A stretch of 64,000 nt of DNA from the NCBI RefSeq assembly GCF_949628265.1, contig NC_088787.1, forward strand, positions 24,914,501-24,978,500, given 5' to 3'. Below, in pieces: positions 36,590-49,686 of the stretch (position 1 is its first letter; every line of letters starts with the position of its first letter). Both the position numbers and the translations under genes were made by a program. The stretch is from Cloeon dipterum. Its lineage: Eukaryota > Arthropoda > Insecta > Ephemeroptera > Baetidae. The notes under the pieces are model-generated. The model had not been told where the DNA came from, did no database searches, and worked only from the letters and a program-made list of their open reading frames with translations.

Positions 36590-38142
36590 ATGTCGGTGCC
36601 TGCGTTCATTGCTTTTTTGGTGCTCGGCACCGTCAATCTGCAGGTGTTCGCCGCAAAGGACCTTGGTAAGACTTCTCTTCTAAATATTACTCGATTTATT
36701 AATTTATAGAGATTTCGTTCAAGCAAAAGCATAATAAATTCGTAAATCACGATAAGCATTTTTTAATTCAAGTTGAGCTGTGCGTGGCACTATTAAACTT
36801 AATTGGCACCGTGCGAATTTACCGCTATGTCACGCGAACAGCATTTTAAAACGGGCCGGTCTGTTTGATACTTTTCTCTATACGAAAAGAAGTCATCGAC
36901 TCTCGTTAAGAAATTCTGTCGCACACGGTGCCAAAACATGCTCACGCACCTATTGAATTCAAATTTATTTATTGTATCCATTATATACAAAACACGCAAA
37001 GTTCCTTCATGTAATTTGCGATCATTGTATTTATTGTTCTCCTCTATTCAACACCAAAAATTTTGCAGGTGCATTGTTGCAGCATGGCCAGTGTCCCGAG
37101 TGGGGCCAAATTTCTGCTGAATGCTATAAAACCCAGCTGAATGACTTGATCGCCGGAATCGCCCAAGGTAAAGTTTTTGCAGTGAGAATTACTAAGCAAA
37201 ACTGAGACGTTTCTTTGCTTGGAAACAGGCGTTCCGTCACTGGGCGTCCCTCGTCTGGAGCCTTTTGTCGCTGGTCCTCTCAATGTGACCGTCAAGATCT
37301 CTGACGACCAGAGCTTCGCCATGAGTCTCAATCGAATGACCTTCTCTGGCCTCAGCAACAGCAGAGTTTCCTCTCTCAAGTGAGTGCATGATTTTATTTA
37401 ACTTTTGTGAATAAAATAATTTATCTCTGTGCATAAAGGATCGGCAAGTACGACGATGAGCGCCCTGATGAATTCAGTCCCATTGAGGTGACCGTCGGTT
37501 TGTCCAAGCTCAGGATCAAAACTCCCTTCACCACCGAGGGCAAGTTTGTCCTCTACAGAACCACCGGAGGCGGACATCTCACTTTCACTTTTGGTAATTT
37601 AGTACCCATGCAGCAGCTATATTTGAATTTGTGTGAATGTAAAATTTTAACAGCAGCAGATGCTTGATTTACCGCTAAGTTTCAAGGTTCAATTTAATAA
37701 CATATTTTTATTTATCTCGCCTTCTTGTTTAGAAAGTGTGATTAAACTTTTTTCTCTCAGTTGATGTCGCCATGCGCGTCCGCGTCAAGTACAACGTGGT
37801 CAACCGTGACGGAGAGCGTTTCGCCGAGGTTCACTCCGCCAACGTTCAGGCCAGCGCTGCCAGGACCAATATCAACGTCGACAGCCTCAAGAACGACAAC
37901 GAGCTTGCCAGACGTAAGACCAACTTCCAATCTTAAGCAATTTTTAACGACCAGCACTCTCCGTTTCAGAAATGTTCAACACGATTCTGTCCGCGAGCAG
38001 CGACCAAATCTTCGAACTGATGTTCCCCTTCATCAACGACGAGTTCTCCAAGCTGTTCTTGAGCGCGGCCCGCAGCACCACCGCCAACCTGCCTCTCTCC
38101 AAGGTCTTCAAGCCCTGGCAGGAGCCGCCTTCCACCGCGTGA
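36590..38142 (+). CDS. Haemolymph juvenile-hormone-binding / takeout-like secreted protein
   Basis: Six exons: 36590-36665, 37069-37167, 37229-37379, 37439-37593, 37761-37913, 37970-38142. Phases join to 268 residues. It has a signal peptide (1-21), the family's N-terminal cysteine pair at Cys34 and Cys44 (CPEWGQISAEC), the conserved IPxL-like patch VPSLGVPRLEPF (about 60-71), a glycine-rich turn before TFTFVDVAM, and the usual helical C-terminal third. This arthropod family folds into a long tube that binds a hydrophobic ligand such as juvenile hormone in haemolymph or secretions. Which ligand this member binds cannot be read from sequence. AATAAA lies at 38293. Confidence 0.88.
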
Positions 38143-38292
38143 GTGGACTGATTGCCGTTTATTTAATATTATGTTTAAAGTTATGAGGGATGCGACAAAA
38201 AAACAATGAATATCCCGGCTTTAAGTTTATTTGGAAATTTTTGTGTACAATGTAGTATTGCTATAAATGTAGCAGACATGATCCATGACAAC

Positions 38293-38298
38293 AATAAA
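38293..38298 (+). terminator. Poly(A) signal of the JHBP/takeout-like gene
   Basis: AATAAA about 150 bp after the stop, inside the gap to the convergent zinc-finger gene. Confidence 0.6.
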
Positions 38299-38590
38299 GG
38301 CACATGGTGAACAATCGATACAAAATTTCCAATCCAAATCCGACACCTAATGCTCCTCGTATCATTATCAAAAAATCTTAAAAATGCTTGTTTGTATTGT
38401 TGATGATATTATTTGCCAGTGCAAGCCAAAGAATCGAAGAGTACCCACCGTGATCAATAAAGAAAAAACTTGTCGTATCTCCGTGTGCAAGAAAAACGTG
38501 AGAGAAAGTCCAAATGTCCAAACAGACTACGCTCAAGTCGGCGGCTTCGACGTTCATCTCTTGCACTCACTCAGTCGTTATGGGCCGCGT

Positions 38591-41500
38591 TTAGCCCTTG
38601 GCGAGGCGCAGCACGTGAAGGATCACCTCGTCGACGGTCTGGTTGTTGAGCAGAGTCTTCACGGCTGAATCGTCGATCACCACAGTGAACAGCAGCTTAG
38701 CGTTCTCGCGCAGACGGTCGATCGGCGAGTAGTCCTCGGCCAGCGCAGGCGTGTGTCCGCACCGACGAATCACCGCCTCCAGCAGTTTGTCTACAGTTTC
38801 GTCAGGCCAGCCAAACGCGGCCAGGGTTGCCTCATCCACCTGAAACAACATGGGTGATCGCGTTCATGATTTTGCTAACAGACAATAACATTGATAAAAT
38901 CTGGGAGGGAAAAGGTGAAAATTATGAGATTTTATAATTTAGCAGGGATGAAATAATCTAAGCTGAAAGAGAAAAATTTCTAAAATATGGTTTCAGTAAA
39001 ATAATTAATGAAGAACCAACAAAGTTCTTAAACACATTTGCGAATAAAAATTTGCAGGTCAGGGAGGAACCAACCTGGGATTCCCTAGTAGGCGAGACCA
39101 CAACTTATGTAATCGGACGCATGCAAAAGAAAAAATAACGTACCAGGAGGGAGAGCAGTTCTCTGATGGAGTCGGAGAGTGCCTTTTCAGACATCGATCC
39201 GCCAGTTTGCGTGGCGCCCATGAGGCCGGCCAGCTGCGTAGTAGTGGCGAGAGCGGCGCCCATCGACAGGCCAGTAGAGGCGGCGGCCTGGGCTGCCTGT
39301 GTGGCCAGTAGCTGCTGCTGCAGCTTCTTCTTTTCGGCCTCGGCCAAGATCTCCTCAAGCATGTCTCTGTGCTTAGAGCGCATGTGTCTGTGAATAGCAA
39401 TAATAATTTATAGTAAAAATGTTTATCAGCATGTGAAGGGGCGTTGGCGCACCTTAGGAGGCAGTCCTGGCGGATGAAAGCCCGGCCGCACTCGTCGCAG
39501 GAGCGCGGGGGCTCCTTGGTGTGTGTCAGCAAGTGGATCTTAAGGGAAGACTTCATAGCAAACTGCTTCTCACAGATTGGGCATTTGTGCGCTGGAACAT
39601 CAAAATTTAAATTAGTAAAATTCACTGAACAGAAAAAAATAATATTAAAAACGTTTCTTCCAGAGTTATTTTAAATTTTTTTACAATTTAATAAAATAAT
39701 GGGCATTGGAAGTTGGATTGCATGAACCAAGACTCACATTTGACGCCAGAGTGGAGGATGGTGTGTCTGGCGAGATCCTCTTTGCGCACAAACGTCTTGG
39801 AGCACTGGTCGCACTCGAACGGCTTGGCTCCCTCATGCACATACTTGGTGTGCATTGAGAGGCGGACGCGTCGGTTGAACGACTTGTTGCAAATTTGGCA
39901 GGTGAATCCGTACTCGCCAGTGTGGTGGAAGATGTGGCTGCGCAGCTGGCTCGCCTGGATGAATGACTTGCCGCAGTAGCCGCATGTGTGCGGCTTGACG
40001 CCAGTGTGCGTCTTCACGTGTCGGTTCAGAGTCTCCTTAGCAGCAAATTTAGCAAAGCACTGAAAAATATTCATCATTTCGGTCAAGCACGTTCTTTATA
40101 TTTTTTTAAAGATGTCCCAAATATTTTAAAAATTTGAACTGATAACTCTTAAAATTCAAATTAAAGGGCATATTAAATAAAATTCAAGCTCAAATATAAA
40201 ATGTAGAGACGCAAAAAGTACCTCTTTGCACTCGTAGGGCCTTTCACCGGTGTGCATGCGTCGGTGCTTCTTCATGGCGCCGCTCGATGGGAAAGTCTTC
40301 TCGCAGTACTCGCATGGGTACGGACGCTCGCCAGTATGAATGCGCACGTGGATCTGCAGCAAACTGGTGCCGTGGAACTCTTTGTGGCAATACTCGCAGT
40401 TGTACTTCTTCTTGCGCTTAACCTGGCCGGCGTGAGCTCGAAGGTGCTCGCGTAGGTTGTCCTTTCGGCTGAACATGCGGCCGCAAACCTGATAGACAAA
40501 ATCAACACAAAACATAAATAATAAAATTCTTTATTTACACGAAATGATTTTAAGAAAAAAAAGTTACTTGGTGAAACAGAACTGAAGTAAATTGTGCTGA
40601 GTGGAATTTTGCGAATATTCAGGATGATGTCCATGTGATGACAAACTTCAATGCTTTAAATTAAATCAAAATACATATATTATAGCTCATTGTGAGATTG
40701 TGAGCTATCCAATTTCAAGTAAGAATTCTACTACTCAAGTCATGAATTTAAGTTCCCACGTTGTTTGGACCACTTAACTTTTATTTATTTACAACAGACT
40801 TTGAAGTTACCTGGCATGGGTGGGAAGGTTTGGGCTTCCCATCGCATCCGGTCTGGATGACGTGACGCTCAAGATGGTACTTGCGGCTGAACATCTTGTC
40901 GCAGCGATTGCACGTGTACGGCTTGAGACCAGTGTGCGTGTACATATGACGCGCCAGGGTGCCCTTGTCAGGACAGCGAGCGTCGCACTCAGGGCAGCTG
41001 TAAGTCTCACCCTCCTGGTGGATCACGCGTCTGTGGCGCTCCAGGCTCGACTTCAGCTTGAACTTTTTTTGGCAGTCGACACACTCAAAGTCACCACCCT
41101 AGAATAGAAAACATGTAACGTAATTCACATGCTTTACAGTTTTACCAGGCCTGGAAATAATGAACAAAATTAGAGCGAAAAACTCACCGAGTGGGCCGTT
41201 TCTAGATCTTCAAAGCAGCAGTGGCATTTTCCATGAGCTGCTGGGGCGGCGGTCTCGTCAATCAGATTGTTGACTTTGGCCATCATGACGCCCTTCATCT
41301 GCTCGCTCAGGGTGATTTCGCCGTCCTCCAGCTCAACGAAATTGCTCCTGGCCTTCTGGATGATCTTGCGTTTGTTCTTCTTAGACGAAAATTCCTCACC
41401 AGGCGTCTGGCTGAACTCGTACACATCAAGTGGAGAGTGGTTCTGCTCTGAGGAGGAGCCAGGTTTTGGCTCATTGTCGATCAACTCTTTTAACTTCTTG

Positions 41501-42031
41501 CTGATTGCTGAAAATGGTTACAATTTTACTCAATATTCCGCAGGAAAAATATTAAGAGTCGACAAAGATTAATTTATTTCAGAAACAAAAAAGGTGTTAA
41601 AATCTTACTGGAAAGCCCAGCATTTTTGGCCTTGTTGGGGGTTGTCACGGGGGTTGAAACTTCCTCCTCCTTCTCAACAGTATTTTCATTGTTGACTTCC
41701 TTTGTTTTTTTCTTGTTCTGTTAATGTTTTAAGGGGAATTAATAATTTCCCTTTCGTAACTCAAGCTAAAGAGTGACTTACGGCGACTTTAGCCTGCTTA
41801 GCTGGCTTTGGCTCGCTTTTGGCGTTCTTAGCAGCATTTTTCTTGGCCGGCTTAGGCGGCGGCGCAGGCTTTTTGGTTTGTTTGGCGTTTTTCACGCCGT
41901 TGGTCAGGTCTTCTTTGTTGCGCGTAGACCGCCGAGTCTGCCTTGCAGGACTGGCAACGTCTGCGTTACAGAGTAAAAATGTTTAGAAACCGCCCAGACT
42001 GAAAGAAGAGTTATTGACAAGTACCTGCCAT
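38591..42031 (-). CDS. su(Hw): Twelve-C2H2-zinc-finger protein resembling insulator protein Su(Hw)
   Basis: Ten exons in transcript order: 42031-42025, 41960-41782, 41717-41609, 41507-41188, 41098-40811, 40488-40222, 40059-39738, 39591-39453, 39387-39144, 38839-38591. Phases join to 707 residues. The N terminus (1-62) is Lys/Pro/Ala-rich and histone-H1-like, then a charged region. Twelve fingers follow (about 208-550). Finger 3 is C2HC-type (final ligand in HVIQTGC) and finger 7 is split across exons. After finger 12 (CDECGRAFIRQDCLLRH) comes a glutamine/leucine-rich helix (MLEEILAEAEKKKLQQQLL), then a conserved-looking C-terminal domain ending in VDEVILHVLRLAKG. Su(Hw) binds gypsy-type insulators and has twelve fingers, including C2HC types, followed by a leucine-rich region. 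The resemblance is from memory and orthology needs checking. The zinc-finger assignment is certain. Confidence 0.8.
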
Positions 42032-43519
42032 TGCGAAATCTCTATCAAAACAAATGAGGTGGTGGAATAAATGAACTGAAACAAATCATAAACGAAACCA
42101 ACATTAGCTAAATAAAAATATAACACGAGAAAGCTTAAATTATAAAAAATTAATTTTAATGTTTAGAGAAAATAATAGCCATGGGATTTGGTTGTTCAAT
42201 ATTTTCTTGATTGCCTGACCTCACAGTTATGACATTCCAACTTTGAAGTTCTAATTAAAACAAACTGAAAAGTGATCATGAGCTGTTCCCAAATCTAAAA
42301 ATGGCTGTAGGAAATTCCTAAGATTCTATAGACTTTTCCAACACGTGTAGGAAATATGGAATTTATCCGCATTTCTTCAGTTTAAAAACTACAAACCATG
42401 TGGTGTGATCGTGTTCGTGCCTACAAGCAATTCTATGATGCACAATAAGTATTTTCAAAAATTTATGGACTGGACAAATCTACATCAGTCCGACACACAT
42501 AGCCAACGCGAAACGGCTGTGTGAAAACAATATGAACGCCTGCTGGGTATGCAGCCTGCCGCTGTGGATGCCGACGCATCCTGTAAGTTAGAGGGCCGTG
42601 CGTGACCTGTTGCTCGGCCGCTGGCCTACTTTACATTTTTGCCGCGGCCGCCGGTACGACTTCAACAGGCTTCGACCCGACTTTTGCCGCCAAAAATTAC
42701 CCTCGAAATAAAAATCAGGCGCAAGTAAGGGCTGGGGATCGGCGAAAGCCAGCGCTGGGGGGCTCGGCGGGGGCCCAGCCCGGAAGTGCCAGCGTATGCA
42801 ACCACCATTACGACAAAATGTAGGCCCCACGCAACACACGGCCGCTTTTTCTCGAGTCGGCGCCCTGATAGCCGGTCGACGACCATGCCGATGGAGGTCA
42901 ACGGTTGTGAATAATGCTTACCTTTCGAAAGAGGCCCAGTTGGGCCGGCTCACGGCCGATTGGGCCGAAATAAGTTGCGTCGAACCGAAAGCGACGCCCC
43001 TGAAAGTCGACTGCGTGCAGCGTCCTTAAGTGTTGTGCGTGCGCAGACGCTCGATGCGCCGTTCTCATTGGCCGATGACTCCCACCGGCCAAGATAACAT
43101 GAATGTTCAAATTGGGCGCGATGGTAGAAAAACTGGACGTATTTCTACCGGTACTTTCAATGCAAAGCAATCGGTAGGACGGGTTATTACCGCTACGTGA
43201 AAGGAATTTTATTTCGTAAATAATTAGTTCAAATATTTTTCAAGAACGTATGCACCTTATTTCGGCTTCCTCTAATAAAAAAACATATCAATATAGATTT
43301 CTATGAATTTAATGAATTACCATTTCAAAGTAATTAAGTATTTACTGCAATATATTTCTAAAAATAAAACACGATTTCATCTGGGAGAATTCATCCATTA
43401 TTTCAAGAAGTAAAGACACAACAGCATCGAATTTGTACATAAACACGCCTGGCATTGTAATAAAATAACTCTTGAGAGCACTCTCCCGCTGGGAACTCCT
43501 CAAGTATTTTGCATCATAG
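42032..43519. other. Intergenic region upstream of the zinc-finger gene
   Basis: A GC-rich, CpG-rich patch spans about 42540-43090. A minus-strand donor (cgaaag|gtaagc) at 42922/42921 suggests a non-coding first exon of the Su(Hw)-like gene there. The remainder (43100-43519) is AT-rich 3' flank of Nup155. No protein-coding gene was recognised. Confidence 0.5.
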
Positions 43520-46500
43520 TTATTGCATAGTCTTGAAAATGGACTGCACCCTCCTGAACTGTCCAATAAGCTCCTCAACGCACGTCTTAGTGTACAACTG
43601 GCTGAGGCATGAGGTTGCTACGTCGATGGCCAGAACAACAACCTCCTTGCGTCTCTGGATGGCCGGCATGTTGGCCGCCTCGCCGAGCAGCTCAGCCGCC
43701 GAGCGCATGATGTAATGCTCGTCTCCCGCTGGGCCCCAGGCCCACTCTGGCTGGCGCAGAAGACGTTCGTAGGAGCTCATGACACTTTCCAGTCCGGCCA
43801 CCTTCACCAGCGACTTGGCCACTGTGCCTGCGGGTGCACCCTCCTGGCAAGCAACAGCCTCCAGCTCCTTGGCAAGCAGCTCCAGCGGGAAAAGGTGGCC
43901 TTGTAGCAGCTTGCCCACTGATTCCACCCTCGAAATTAGTGCCTCTAATGGTCGAGTGTTGCAAATCTGCAGAAAAATATAATTTCAGCATTTAATATGG
44001 GTCTTTATTTAGAAGATAAAAATTCATTGCTTTAACCTGAAGTTAAAAATCTCAGAATTAAAAAAAACTTCTCTCGTCCTCTTATGGAAATCAAGAGGAG
44101 AATTTTGCGAGATGACGCACATTTGTAAAATATTAAAAAAAATCCAGACTCACCAATTGGTGCCAAATGTCATTAACAAGATTAGCATCCTCGTGGTTGG
44201 AGCACTGAAGGATGGCAAGCTGGCTCTCCCACAGCTGGAGGGGAACGGCATAAAGTTGGAATAAGTCTGTGATGGAGAGGAGAGTTTTGTTCAGCCGTTC
44301 AAGAAGTGCAGGGCTCAGGTTGTGGTCCATCTTTTGCACTTCCTCAAGAACCTAATTTAAATTGTTAAAAATATTTAATTTCTTGATAACGTCTTAAGTT
44401 GTCAGTCTCACCTTCAATTGCAGTTTCGCCACATCTAGTTGGTCTTCCAGCTCCTTGCTAAAGAGTCCTGTGGACTGGTTGTAGCCAGCTCCTGAAGAGC
44501 GAAGACTAAGCAGCGCCCTGGACAGGCAGTAAATGCGTTCAGACAGCGGCACGAGGGGCTCTGGCGTGACGGCCGCCTTGTGGAGGACGCTGGCGGCCAT
44601 GGCATGGCGGCCAGTCTTTTCATAAAGTGCCCACAGCAGCTCGGACACTTTCCTTTCGTCGCTTCCCTCAGCTGCAGATCAAAAGTTTGAGCTAAGCGCG
44701 AATAAGACAAATTAGCCCTCACCTCTGGATTTAATTTGGAGTCTTTGGAGGAACACTTCCAGTCCTTCAGGCGCGGGATCGTTTCTTTGCAGCAGTTCAG
44801 TTTGGATCAATCCTTTGCACAGAAGCCACTCGTAAACGGCTTCGCGCAGCAATGGGTCTGACTGTCGCAGGCAGCTCTGTAGGAGGATTCTTCCGTTGAT
44901 GTGGCCTTCAGACTGGCTGTACAGCTTGTCCAACGCGTTCACCGCCTCACTGTACGTTTCCATTCTCCGCCGCAGGCATTCCGCGCCCACAGTCTCTTCT
45001 GCTGGAAGTTCATTCTGAAAATAAAAAATGCTTTTATATTGGCTTTCCCCTGGATTAAAGATCTTTTTTATAACATAAACACAATTGAACTAATTATAGG
45101 AGCTTGTTAACTTAACATCGCCAAATTTACAAGAGGAAAAAATATTTCTTTTTAAAAAAAGCATTTTTGGAAAGGAATATAAAAAAGGGGTAATTTGGTG
45201 TTTAAATCTGAAATGTCACTACTTATTGTGAAATAAAAATGAGGTATCACCAACCGTGTAGTGCTTGAGTCCAAAATCATAGGGATCCACAGCTTTGGCA
45301 CAGGCCGTGCAGACACGCACAATACCATCAAATGATTTGAGTGCAAGCAGTTGTTGACAAACAGCAGAGAGGTCGACGTGCGGTGCGGCCTCTTGCAACA
45401 AGCGTAGACTGGTTACAAGCAAGCCATTCTTGGTCGACGGATCCTCCTCCTGCTGAGCCTGCTGCAACAACTGCTTAGCCTTGGCTGAGGCTGCGTCCTC
45501 CGAGCGGAACAGTGAGGGACAAGTGGTACGCAGCTTTGCGCTGATCGCGTCGATGGAGGCGTTGTCACCAAGGTAGAGACCAATAAGGCCGACCAGCAGA
45601 CCGCCGCAAACGTCTTGCCCGCACATCAGCAGCTCCTTGAACGTTGTCTTGGTCAACTGAGTCTGCAGGTCCGCGGACAGTTGCGGTGCGAGGACATGCA
45701 GCTGATGCTCACACACAATACGCCAGAGACCAAGCACCTGTAGCATAAAAATCAACAACATAACGTAAGTTCTTTAGAAGTTACTGGAAATTGCCACTGC
45801 CACGGCAAAATACATTAAAATATATAAAAATCATTATAACAAAGTCATAAAACATTACCTCAAGAGATTGGAAGACAAGTTGTTTGAGCGCCTCAAGCGA
45901 CTTTTTCTCTTCATTGTCGGCAAACGTTTCGTTTTGATTGTTGCGCACCATCAAATGGAGGTTGCGGCGGAGGAAGGCGGCCACAGCTTCCAGGTAGGTG
46001 CAAACTGCAGCCACCAGCTCAGAATCGCAGTTGCTGGTGAGTACGAGGCGCTTGTTGTCGGTCTGCACCTGCTTGCATGTGGCCATACTCCACAGGGGAC
46101 GTAAAATTCGCGACACCAAGATGTAGAGGCCTTCGTGCCGAGCAGAAATTCCCATGTTTGATACTGATGCCTGCGTGGGCGCTCTAGGAATACAAAATTG
46201 AATAATTTACAAAGAGCAAAATTGACTGCTGTTTATTGTTGAGTTCAATAGTTGCTGCTATCAAATCACTTAATTGGAGCATTGAATGCCAATAAACCAA
46301 TAAAAAAATATAAAGAACTTGCAGAGAAGATAAATACTAATTCGGACTAAGTCCGAATATATCAAGTAAATTTTTAACAAAAACCTAATTTGAATTTGTA
46401 TCTCAACCCCTTAAATAAATTATATAAATCAAATAATGCTATTTTTTGTGATTTTATCCATTTTACAGGCTGTGTAACAAAGAGGTCAACTAGACCTACA

Positions 46501-48895
46501 CATTCATTCTGTATCAATAACTGCCTGTGGCAAAAGTCATGTTTCCTGAACCAGTAGGGGAAAGCTACCTGAGAGGCGTGGACACGTTGCTAGGGTTGAA
46601 CATCAGAGGCGTGGCTGGAGCACTGACAGGAGCCTGTCGCCTTTCAGCACCCATCAACAGGTAAGCTCTCGTAGCGGCCTCCACGACACTGCTGTTAGGG
46701 TCGAAACAGGCGAGAACTAGGGCTGTGGCACACGCCTGCTCCTCGCCAAGGAAAGCGAAAAATCCCCTCGTCGCTGGGCTTTCTGGGCCACTGCCCAGCA
46801 GAATAGACTTTAACACATCTGAAGGACGCTGCTTGGCCAGGAGTGTGACGCCTTGCTTGCTCAACACTGCATATTTTGTCTGTAAAAATATAAAAATTGT
46901 GAAGGATGATCAACAAATTATAAATAGAATGAAAAGAATGCTGAGAAAATGTTTTCAGTGTTTTTTTTTTATCAAAATGAGCAGGAAAGTCAATTTAATT
47001 GGGTGATATGATTAAGGATTTTAACCTCACAGGTCTCCGAGCACACATAAAGTTCGCACCTGTAACTCCATATGTTGAGTGACAACGAGGGGCTCGCGAG
47101 AAGTGCCAGGGATCGACGGGGGCAGCTCGACAATCTCGTCAACGCTATCGTCCAGCTGCAGACGAGCCTCCGTTTCAGCGAGGTGCGAGGCTGAGGGCAG
47201 CAGGTCCCGGCTGAGGCAGGCGATTACGCTGGCCTGCTCCGCCCTCTGCTGCACCATCAGCGATGTGCCCCTGCGGCACAGGGCGCGGCACACGTGCTGC
47301 GGCGACGCCTGCGTCGCCCCGGCGGTGTAGCCAGGCGGCATCCGCACGTGCACCAGGTGCAGACCCTGCGGCCGCCCACTTCCGAGCCACTGGCCGCCCG
47401 CGGAGGCTGCCACAAGCGATGCGGGAACAAGTGTCGTCAGGTAGAGACGCACGCCCGACGAGGTCACACCCACAACGTGGAAGTGCGACGAGTCGGTCAC
47501 TTCCAGCGCCTGCAGACTCACCACTGGTTTGAAAACGCTTCCATCCAATGTGCGAACTATGCTGACTGCTTGTTGAACCAAGGTACTCTGTCAAATAAAA
47601 GAGCGCTAAGATAAAAAAAATACACACCCCTTGATGGTCTAAAAATCAGAGACGGAGAGAAATTAAGGCCAACACGTTTACATTTTCATTATGAAAAAGT
47701 GATACAGATTTAAAATATTTGGGTTTTCGACTATTGGTTTTTCTTGGTATATTTTTTTTTAAGAATTCTTAACTTAACTAAATGGAACTAAATTAAAATT
47801 ACCTCTGAAAGAGAGGCCAGCAGAGATGCATTTCCAGGCTCAGCTCCGAGTAAATATGCCCTAATGGTGCCTTTAGACGTGAGTGCGTAGAGAAGTCCTC
47901 GAGAATCATCGACAGCAATCTGTGTAATACTTTCCTTCTCGGAAAAGTTAACAAAAGACGGCACCAGCAGGGACAGCAGCCCATGGGAATGATTAATCCT
48001 TTTGCAGCTTTTGCCGAACCAGCCATCGTTGCCCTTATACACGATTTCGAAGAGGGAGCCCTCATCTCCACCCTGCCAGAGTATACATATTGAGAGTAGA
48101 ATTTAAATTTGCCACACAATTTGATGTACTTGGAAAATTCTGCCGTCGTTAGTTCCGACAGTGGTCGTGACACAAACGTTATCCAACGGCAACTGGAATA
48201 CCGAGTCTGGAATGAGGTTGAGGAGCTCCGAGCCAGCTGGCCCAGCGCTGAAAGTCACGCCAAGGATGACCACTTCCAAACAGGTGACCACAACCAGCAG
48301 GCGACGAACGTAGGGTTGAAAGACTCCCTGACGTGGTTTCACTAACGCCACACCAGTGATGGTTTCTGTCAAACGGTCGAAGTAGGCAGTGTCAATTCCC
48401 TGAGGAGAGAAAAACACAGCATAACATTTAAAAATATGATGAAGCAAAGGTAATACATGCCTGATCGTAAGACCAAAGGTATAAGTCGCTATCGATGGTC
48501 ATCCAAGCTCTGTGAATTTCTGGGAAGAGGCCTTGTTTGCTGTGGTAGTGAGAAGCTCTGATGTGCTGGCTGATTTCTCGAGGTAAAGGAACTTGTCCTA
48601 TGCTTACAATCTAAAACAAAACCTTAGAATAGTCCTAAGTGCGACAAAACGAGGAACATACATGTTTTGCATTTGCTCCATGGAGGAAAGAGTCAAACGA
48701 AACGTAAGAGTCGATGTCACTGAGTCCACTGGCCGTGTGAAGACAATGCTGGGAGACTTTCGTGGCTTCAAGAAGTGAAGGAAAGGTGCTGTCGGCGGCA
48801 AGCATACGCTCAACCGTGTTGCCTGCTGTGGAAAGCAGGTCCTGCGTCACCAGAGGTGCCGACATCATTCCCGTTTGGTTTAAAGACGAAAACAT
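43520..48895 (-). CDS. Nup155: Nuclear pore complex protein Nup155 (fly Nup154)
   Basis: Twelve exons in transcript order: 48895-48662, 48610-48461, 48399-48130, 48072-47803, 47587-47060, 46879-46569, 46183-45859, 45737-45255, 45014-44723, 44671-44412, 44351-44154, 43966-43520. Phases join to 1255 residues (vertebrate Nup155 is about 1390). The N-terminal half matches the Nup155 beta-propeller, with family motifs ALVKPRQGVFQPYVRRLL, INHSHGLLSLLVPSF and VHVRMPPGYTAG. The C-terminal half is the alpha-solenoid, with LWRIVCEHQLHVL, TTFKELL and PLQLWESQLAIL. Nup155 is an inner-ring scaffold nucleoporin needed for pore assembly. The intron after exon 2 begins GC rather than GT. The start codon begins MFSSLNQTG, in the right place relative to the propeller. 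The IFT54 gene lies head-to-head about 0.8 kb away. Confidence 0.94.
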
Positions 48896-49686
48896 GGTTG
48901 GTGTAGACTATGATCTGCAAACAGAACATGAACGTTTGAAATTTGCATCTTTTCGCACCACTGTCAATGAGGGAGGTTGAATGATGACCCAAAGAATCGA
49001 CTTGCAATGCTACATATTTTCACCTCATTAAAATTCGTACGGTTGCATTTAACTTTTAAGACTTTTATCCAGATTTTGGCGAACGTTTCACTGGTTTCTC
49101 TTGGTTTTAGGTTTTAAAAACAGCCAGCACCCAGACTTCTTGTAGGAGAGGCGCGTGTTTTCGATGTGAATCTTGAATGTTTTGCCGGCAACCAATTGAA
49201 GTGAGCAGTGTGAACACATTTACACATGGCCGCTACGCCCGAGGAATACCGGTAAAAATTGAAACGCCCGCGAATTTCAAACTAAAAGAATTCTCGATCA
49301 GCTATCATGTGGACTGGATAATTATCATAGAACGCATTAAAGACGTGAGAAATAGAAAAAAAGCAACCCCTTTAAGCTTATAAGGAAACCAAATATAGAA
49401 ATTAAATTTAAAAATTACCTCACTCAATGCAAATCATGAAATTATACGAATATTTTCAACGTAAATCACGTTCTCAACAAGGACAATAATTAATCATAAT
49501 GCGAGTTTTACTGTCAAGTTGGTCGTTTTGGTTTCCATGACAACATCTTTTGTTGGCTCGAATTCCAGAGCGAAAAGATACCCGCGAAATCTGGTGGAAA
49601 GTGGGACGAGTGCGACTGCACGTGCTGATTGCTTCGTGCTGATCTAAGCTCCTCCGCGACTGCAGCTTTCATGAGTGGTGTTGAAG
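48896..49686. promoter_or_regulatory. Shared divergent promoter region of Nup155 and IFT54
   Basis: About 790 bp between the two start codons, without recognisable coding exons. A possible splice acceptor (ctgtttgcag) 25 bp upstream of the Nup155 ATG suggests a 5' UTR intron there. No TATA box stands out on either side, which is common for housekeeping genes. Confidence 0.5.

Noticed and set aside
47175-47627. 150-codon frame overlapping Nup155
   Set aside because: Alternative frame of the GC-rich Nup155 exon 5; the correct frame matches the family.
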